From: a virus
Length of the DNA: 42,643 nucleotides
Reading direction: 5' to 3' (one strand)
IMG/VR virus record: IMGVR_UViG_3300034019_001383
Location: 1 to 42,643 of that record
Positions 38,272 to 42,643 of this stretch are shown piece by piece; the first letter of the stretch is position 1; each line of letters begins with the position of its first letter. The translations under genes were made by a program, and so were the position numbers. The notes beneath the pieces are model-generated. The model had not been told where the DNA came from and did not search any database. It saw only the letters and a program-made list of their open reading frames with translations.

Positions 38272-38750
38272 CAGAAATCCAACCGGCAGGGGGTGCCTAT
38301 GTTCTGCTGCGTCAGGATCAGTGGGGGCACCGAGACCGCAACCGGTGGCGGGGAGCTGGTCGCTGCAATCGAGAACGCCGTTAGGCCGCCTGAAGCGGTG
38401 ACGCTGCCCATCAGGACCGAATCGACCCGCACCAGGCCGCCGGTGATGAGCTGGTACTGGACAAGATCGAGGAACCAGCCCTCGGCCTCCGCCTGCCGGG
38501 CCAAGGCCAGGGCCGATGCGGAATAGGCGCACGAGATCTGGGCCGATGCTGCTACCAGGCCTGAATCAAACCCTGGGCAATTGAATTCCTGATACCGCCA
38601 GGCCTGTGGCCCGTCACCGTCGCCTGCATTCCAGCTGCTGAAGGGCAAGTTGTCGGCCAGGTCGAGCCGGTGCCAGCGGGCCCGCGCCACGCCGGAGGGG
38701 TCCATCCATTTGATGGTCTGGGTCCAGAAGTAGGGGCCGGTGGCAGGCAT
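38271..38750 (-). CDS. Minor tail protein
   Basis: A 159-residue beta-rich protein immediately after the tape measure (TGATG overlap), in the place of lambda gpM/L or the distal tail protein. The sequence has FWTQTIKWMDPSGVARARWH, AWRYQEFNCPGFDSG and a C-terminal Pro/Val-rich strand. No family motif is certain; the role follows from position. Confidence 0.6.
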   Translation of the reverse strand: MPATGPYFWTQTIKWMDPSGVARARWHRLDLADNLPFSSWNAGDGDGPQAWRYQEFNCPGFDSGLVAASAQISCAYSASALALARQAEAEGWFLDLVQYQLITGGLVRVDSVLMGSVTASGGLTAFSIAATSSPPPVAVSVPPLILTQQNIGTPCRLDF

Positions 38751-40579
38751 CAGGCCATGCCCAGGGCCTTGCGCCCGTCATAGCTCTGGAGGCGGTCCCA
38801 GAGCTGGCCAACACCATCGGCCACCATGGCTTGCGCATCGGCCAGGGATACCGCATCGGTGCCATCGGGCAGCCGGTAGACGGGGCCGTTGTTGCTGAGG
38901 TTGAACACTGGGGCAAAAGTGCCGCCGGTGCGGGGGGCCCCTGCGGGGGCAGCGCCGCCCGTGGCAGCGCGAGGAACCGACCGATGCAGATCGATGACCT
39001 GCTCCTGAGGATGCAGCATGGCCATAAATCCGCCCTGCCCATCGAGGCCGCCAGACCGTGGGCCGTTGCCGGTGTAACCGCCGCCGGCGAACTGGGGCAC
39101 CTGCACCGGTTGGATCATCCCCAACTGCGGGCCCCGCACGGCGGCGCTCACCGAATTGGCCGCGGCGATTAGGCGGTTGATCTGCTCGATGAAGGCATTG
39201 ACCGCCCGCCCTGCCAGGCTGAGGGCCGAATTGATCACCCCCCGCACGGTGCCGATGATCGACTGCCAGGCATCGGTGATGGGCTGCACCAGGCCCACGG
39301 CATAGTCCCTCATTCCATCCATGGCCAGGTTCCAGGTTTGCCCCAGGCGTGCAATCAAGCCATTCTCTGGACCGATGATGGTGTCGATGAAGGCCGTCCA
39401 GTTCTCGCCCAGATTGGTGAGGATGTTGCTGGCATAGCCGCTGATGCCGTCCATCATTATGTTCCAGCCGCCGCCGATCATTGCGACGAAGCCGGTGGTG
39501 GGGTTGGCGATCAGATCCCAGAGGCCCCGGAAGGCATCGGCGATCTGATCGCGAAAACTGAAAATGACGACGGCTGTGGCCGCGACTGCCGAGCCGATCA
39601 GAATCGGGGCAGTCACGAACCCGGCGACCAGGGCGGCCAGTCCGGTGGCTACCGGCACAATCGCGCCAGCTATGCCCGCCAGAGTGGCGCCAATGCCCAG
39701 GCCGGCAAAAGCGCCCAGCACCGTTACCACACTGGTGATGATGGGGGCCAGCAGGGTAAAGCCCACGGCCAACAGCGCCACACCGCCAACCGCTGCCTGT
39801 ATCGGGCCTGGCAGCATTGTGAAGGCATCAATCACCGCAGTCAGCGCCGTGGCTGTTGCATCTAGCGCCGGCAGTAAGGCCACGGTCAGCCCAGCAGCAA
39901 GACCGCCGACCTTGCCGCCAAGCATAGCCAGTTTGTCATTATACTCATCAGCCTTTTTAGCAAAAGCAGCGGTCATCTTTACGCTTAAAGATTCAATAGC
40001 TTTACCACCTTCATTTAGCATCGGGATCATGTCAGCGCCTGATTTGCCAAACAGCTGCATCGCTAAGGCTGTTTTCTCTATACCGTCTGGCATAGTCTTG
40101 AATTTATTGGCAATCTCTAACGTAACTTGATCAGCTGTTTTTAACTTACCGGCTGCATCCGTTGCGCTGATACCCAAAGCTTGCAGCGCTTCGGACGCCG
40201 GACCCTTGCCGGTTTGTGCGGTTTCGTAGAGGCCTTTGCTGAGCTTGACAAGCGATTTGGCGACTGCATCAATGTCAGTTCCTGATGTCGCCGCCGCCTT
40301 CCTGAACCTGGCCAATGATTCAACACTGACGCCAGTTCGCTGGCTCATGTCGTTCATCGAGTCGCCTAGTTCAATCGTTCTTCCCACCAGCGCCCCCAGT
40401 CCGCCAATCGTTGCAATCGGGGCAAGGGCCCCCAGGGCACCGCTCAACGGGCCTAGTTTGCTCGTGAGCGACTGCGTGGCACCTTCTACCTGTTTGAAAG
40501 TTGAGCCGAGCTTGGCGACTTGCTCGGTGCCGACAACCTGGGCGGCGATTTTGAGAATTGCAGCAAAGTTGACGGCCAT
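38750..40579 (-). CDS. Tape measure protein
   Basis: A 609-residue protein. The N-terminus (ILKIAAQVVGTEQVAKLGST, SMNDMSQRTGVSVESLARFR, DIDAVAKSLVKLSKGLYETA) is the standard tape-measure start. About 230-345 contain strongly hydrophobic Ala/Val/Gly segments that could form membrane-active helices during DNA entry. The C-terminus is Gly-rich. It follows the chaperone genes as usual and would set a moderate tail length. Confidence 0.9.
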   Translation of the reverse strand: MAVNFAAILKIAAQVVGTEQVAKLGSTFKQVEGATQSLTSKLGPLSGALGALAPIATIGGLGALVGRTIELGDSMNDMSQRTGVSVESLARFRKAAATSGTDIDAVAKSLVKLSKGLYETAQTGKGPASEALQALGISATDAAGKLKTADQVTLEIANKFKTMPDGIEKTALAMQLFGKSGADMIPMLNEGGKAIESLSVKMTAAFAKKADEYNDKLAMLGGKVGGLAAGLTVALLPALDATATALTAVIDAFTMLPGPIQAAVGGVALLAVGFTLLAPIITSVVTVLGAFAGLGIGATLAGIAGAIVPVATGLAALVAGFVTAPILIGSAVAATAVVIFSFRDQIADAFRGLWDLIANPTTGFVAMIGGGWNIMMDGISGYASNILTNLGENWTAFIDTIIGPENGLIARLGQTWNLAMDGMRDYAVGLVQPITDAWQSIIGTVRGVINSALSLAGRAVNAFIEQINRLIAAANSVSAAVRGPQLGMIQPVQVPQFAGGGYTGNGPRSGGLDGQGGFMAMLHPQEQVIDLHRSVPRAATGGAAPAGAPRTGGTFAPVFNLSNNGPVYRLPDGTDAVSLADAQAMVADGVGQLWDRLQSYDGRKALGMA

Positions 40580-40947
40580 CAGAATCCCTTTTCCAGTCGT
40601 AGAAACTCGTACTCGATCACTGCGAGATCATCCATGATCGCGTCAACGCGGCGCCGACCCCAGGCCAGCAGGGCCCGCTGGACTGCGGCTTCATGAATTA
40701 GGCCTGTCCGCATCAATTGCGGGTATCCCTCTGGGGTGTAACCCGTGGCCCAGTGCCATTGGGTGGGGGCCACCTTGCACCAGAGCAAGAAGGCGTCCAT
40801 GTTCTCGGGCCATATCCGGCAGACAGGCTCGGCAGGCTTAAGCCGATCCGCGCGAGACTGGGGCACGTAAACAATGCCTAGCCCTTCAGCAGAGCGCCGC
40901 TGTGCAGCCTCTTCCTGCTCCCATGTTTTGGCCGGCGCCTGGGTCAT
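40579..40947 (-). CDS. Tail assembly chaperone 2 (DUF1799-like)
   Basis: A 122-residue protein between the first chaperone and the tape measure. RIWPENMDAFLLWCKVAPTQ (about residues 43-62) resembles the DUF1799 pattern W-P-E-N-x-x-A-x-x-x-W-x-x-x-x-x-Q-W. It overlaps the first chaperone as ATGA in the -1 frame, the usual relation between lambda G and T. It may be made alone by coupling or as a fusion by frameshifting. Confidence 0.7.
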   Translation of the reverse strand: MTQAPAKTWEQEEAAQRRSAEGLGIVYVPQSRADRLKPAEPVCRIWPENMDAFLLWCKVAPTQWHWATGYTPEGYPQLMRTGLIHEAAVQRALLAWGRRRVDAIMDDLAVIEYEFLRLEKGF

Positions 40948-41393
40948 TTGCCGATGCCATTCCCCCGCGATCTCCCTGAGGTTGGCTTTTTTCCGGTTTC
41001 AGGTGCGGTTGATTCTGTCCAAGCATCAGCAATCGCCTGCGCCATCCCTGGGAATTGAACGACCTTTCTCTTTGAATCTTCGTCAAACTTCCACGGCTTC
41101 CCGTCGTAAAGCATGTCATCGCCCCACCCCTGTAACACGCGATTAGCAATATGAACATAGTCAACTGATTGCACGCCCTTGGCCGCGCTAGGGGGCTCCC
41201 TGCCGTCTTCAATTGCCAGGAGTACAGCCCGATAGTGCCTGATTGCTTCGTTTAGCTCTTGAATTTCCGTCTGCTCCATCCTTTCAAAAAACGCGGTAAA
41301 CGTTATGTCCCGTCGCGTTCCATCTTCCAGCGTGACGTTATGCTTTACTTCCGCTTTAAAAATGTCGCCTACTTCGTAAAAATCAAAAGCCAT
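40944..41393 (-). CDS. Tail assembly chaperone 1
   Basis: A 149-residue protein: FYEVGDIFKAEVKHNVTLED, a beta part with RDITFTAFFERMEQTEIQEL and helices (LNEAIRHYRAVLLAIEDG, YVHIANRVLQGWGDDM). This is a typical tail chaperone layout, placed between tail tube and tape measure. Its C-terminus (GKKPTSGRSRGNGIGK) is polar. It binds the tape measure during tail assembly. Confidence 0.75.
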   Translation of the reverse strand: MAFDFYEVGDIFKAEVKHNVTLEDGTRRDITFTAFFERMEQTEIQELNEAIRHYRAVLLAIEDGREPPSAAKGVQSVDYVHIANRVLQGWGDDMLYDGKPWKFDEDSKRKVVQFPGMAQAIADAWTESTAPETGKKPTSGRSRGNGIGK

Positions 41394-41435
41394 GGGAAGA
41401 TGATTGCAAAGGGTTAGAGTTGGCAGTTTAGGCGA

Positions 41436-42386
41436 TCAAGTCTCAACAATAGACCCTTCTTGGTTGACAAGATCACCAAACCGGGCTACCCATTGAATAT
41501 CATAATAAGGAAGCCCCTTAACGTCAACTAACTCTACGCTAGTTAGTTGTATTCTGGGCTGGTTGAATGTCATTATGTTGCCAGCAGTGGTGCCAATCGG
41601 CAGGGTCAACGCGCACAACGTAGAATTCTTCCGCAGTGCTGGAATGTCCAGCGTAGAGATTGCAGGCCTTGCAACCCTGCATGATCCGTTAATCGCGTAT
41701 TTAGTAAAGTTAATATATGGAACACAGCCAAAGTCGTCGATTAGTTCCATCGTGTTTTCTTTCACCCAAGAAAAACTAGTGAAACACAGCGGCACCGCCG
41801 TGCCTCCAACGGGCCCCAGGGTGGCGCTGCCTGGGGTTGTGGCGGCGCTGTCAAAAATGGTTGCATCCACCTGCGGCGGATAGGTCACAGGTGCTGGGTT
41901 TGCGGCCGTCACCGAGTCCCTATAGAGCGCCATGAATTCAGCAGTTGCCCGGAGTGGACCATTGGCCTCGGCCTCAATGGTCAACTTGTTGCAGCGGGCC
42001 CCGGCCCCCGCGTAGCGCACGCCTTCGCAATGGAACCCAACCGAGTAAGTGGTAGCAGGTGAGGGCCACGCTGGGGTGCGGGTAATGCTGGTGGCGCCGA
42101 CCACCGCCTTGCCCATTCCAGCAGCCAGGGCGATTTTGTCATTGCCCGACGCTGTGCCAGGGGTGCCGCTGCCGGCCCATTCCATGGGCACCGCAAACCG
42201 CATCATTCTCATGGTCATTGCTGACGGCTGAGGGGTCCCTGGCCGAACGCCCAGGGTTTCGCGCTCAACCGCCGAGAATTCCTGGATGGTAGGCAGGAAG
42301 TCGTAGCAACGCACGACATCCGAACCGGCCAGGGTTTCGAGGGTCCCGCTGACGGCCTCAGGTTTGATCGTGAATAGATTGTCCAT
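41436..42386 (-). CDS. Major tail tube protein
   Basis: A 316-residue protein starting MDNLFTIKPEAVSGTLETLA. The long beta-rich body contains VGFHCEGVRYAGAGARCNKL, TAEFMALYRD and IQLTSVELVDVKGLPYYDIQ, as in siphovirus tail tube proteins. It is the first gene upstream of the chaperones and follows, across the circular junction, the tail-completion gene. No good ribosome-binding site precedes the ATG, which lies 29 bases inside the proline-rich small ORF, so coupling is likely. Confidence 0.8.
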   Translation of the reverse strand: MDNLFTIKPEAVSGTLETLAGSDVVRCYDFLPTIQEFSAVERETLGVRPGTPQPSAMTMRMMRFAVPMEWAGSGTPGTASGNDKIALAAGMGKAVVGATSITRTPAWPSPATTYSVGFHCEGVRYAGAGARCNKLTIEAEANGPLRATAEFMALYRDSVTAANPAPVTYPPQVDATIFDSAATTPGSATLGPVGGTAVPLCFTSFSWVKENTMELIDDFGCVPYINFTKYAINGSCRVARPAISTLDIPALRKNSTLCALTLPIGTTAGNIMTFNQPRIQLTSVELVDVKGLPYYDIQWVARFGDLVNQEGSIVET

Positions 42387-42537
42387 CAGTCGGGGGCAGG
42401 GTGGGCACTGGGGGTGTGATCAATGGCATTTCCCGCCATTTGTTTTCGTGGGGCTCTCGGTACCATTCACCGCCGCATGATGGCGGCTCGGGTGGCGCCG
42501 GGAGTGGCGCTGGCCGGGCTGGTGGCTTCGAACTCAT
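42358..42537 (-). CDS. Small proline-rich ORF between tail completion and tail tube genes
   Basis: A 59-residue ORF, complete only in the right-hand terminal copy. Its ATG overlaps the tail-completion stop as ATGA and its end overlaps the tail tube start by 29 bases. The product is Pro-rich (SSKPPARPAPLPAPPEPPS) with GGEWYREPHENKW in the middle. Overlap style supports translation; its main role may be to couple tail tube translation. Confidence 0.45.
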   Translation of the reverse strand: MSSKPPARPAPLPAPPEPPSCGGEWYREPHENKWREMPLITPPVPTLPPTDGQSIHDQT

Positions 42538-42643
42538 AACCGGTTCATCTTCACGTCAGTTTGATCAGTGGCATAGGTGACAAAAAAAACGCATCTCATC
42601 AGAGCGGCTTGGAGGTTTGATTCGTCCGATCGACCCTTTGACT
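42456..42643. repeat. Terminal direct repeat, right copy
   Basis: This repeats bases 1-188 with AAAA in place of TCAT (differences at 42583, 42584 and 42586). It includes a second copy of the end of the tail-completion gene and the start of the proline-rich ORF. Confidence 0.9.
42534..42643 (-). CDS. Tail-completion protein, 3' part repeated at window end
   Basis: This is the C-terminal 36 codons of the protein described at 79-636, read from the right terminal copy; its 5' part is cut off by the window edge. The three mismatches change Tyr-Asp to Phe-Phe just before VTYATD. It should be counted as the same gene. Confidence 0.6.
   Translation of the reverse strand, partial: SKGRSDESNLQAALMRCVFFVTYATDQTDVKMNRL

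Overview
The window is an essentially complete genome of a tailed double-stranded DNA phage with a long non-contractile (siphovirus-like) tail. The first 188 bases recur as the last 188 bases with three mismatches, so the sequence reads as a circular assembly of about 42,455 bp cut at an arbitrary point. It is GC-rich and very compact: most neighbouring genes overlap by 1 or 4 bases (TGATG, ATGA or GTGA), so translation is probably coupled through long operons. No integrase, excisionase, CI-like repressor or tRNA gene was recognised, which favours a lytic lifestyle. The host is not proven. A cyanobacterium of the Synechococcus/Cyanobium type is my tentative inference from the tail-fibre style and the many small accessory families. 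No photosynthesis genes are present.

Layout. (1) A divergent control region at about 17.0 kb separates the two main transcription units. To its left, on the minus strand, are a ribbon-helix-helix regulator, a TOPRIM/RecA-type primase-helicase, a repeat-rich intergenic stretch that looks like an origin or control region, a Myb/NUMOD-type DNA-binding protein, a degenerate PD-(D/E)XK resolvase-like protein and a gpZ-like minor tail protein. (2) Next come a four-copy iteron array and a promoter directly upstream of lambda-like packaging and head genes: small and large terminase, gpW, portal, a ClpP-protease/major-capsid fusion, a DUF2190-type decoration protein and a head-tail joining protein. 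(3) Tail fibre genes, three small membrane proteins (possible lysis genes) and a tail-completion protein follow. The order continues across the circular junction to the tail tube, two tail-assembly chaperones, tape measure, two distal tail proteins and a LamG-domain protein (42.4 to 34.8 kb). (4) A plus-strand pair of tail or surface genes converges on this module, and a C39-type cysteine peptidase (candidate endolysin) lies beyond it.

(5) The plus-strand early region (17.1-20.7 and 23.6-32.3 kb) holds many small accessory genes, then recombination and nucleotide functions: YqaJ/lambda-type exonuclease, an adjacent conserved partner protein, an SSB with an apparent second OB domain, dCTP deaminase, thymidylate kinase, a Dam-type adenine methylase and a winged-helix regulator. 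(6) A minus-strand accessory island (20.8-23.35 kb) interrupts it. The island consists of two operons that share a homologous upstream control region and each end in a related small Cys/His protein, one copy of which appears frameshifted.

The most interesting signals are non-coding. They are the iterons upstream of terminase (like the gpNu1-binding R sites of cos), the palindrome and 11-bp repeat cluster beside the primase, a GATC array with exact 10-bp spacing in a divergent control region of a phage that encodes its own Dam, the duplicated operator region, and two foldable intergenic RNAs.
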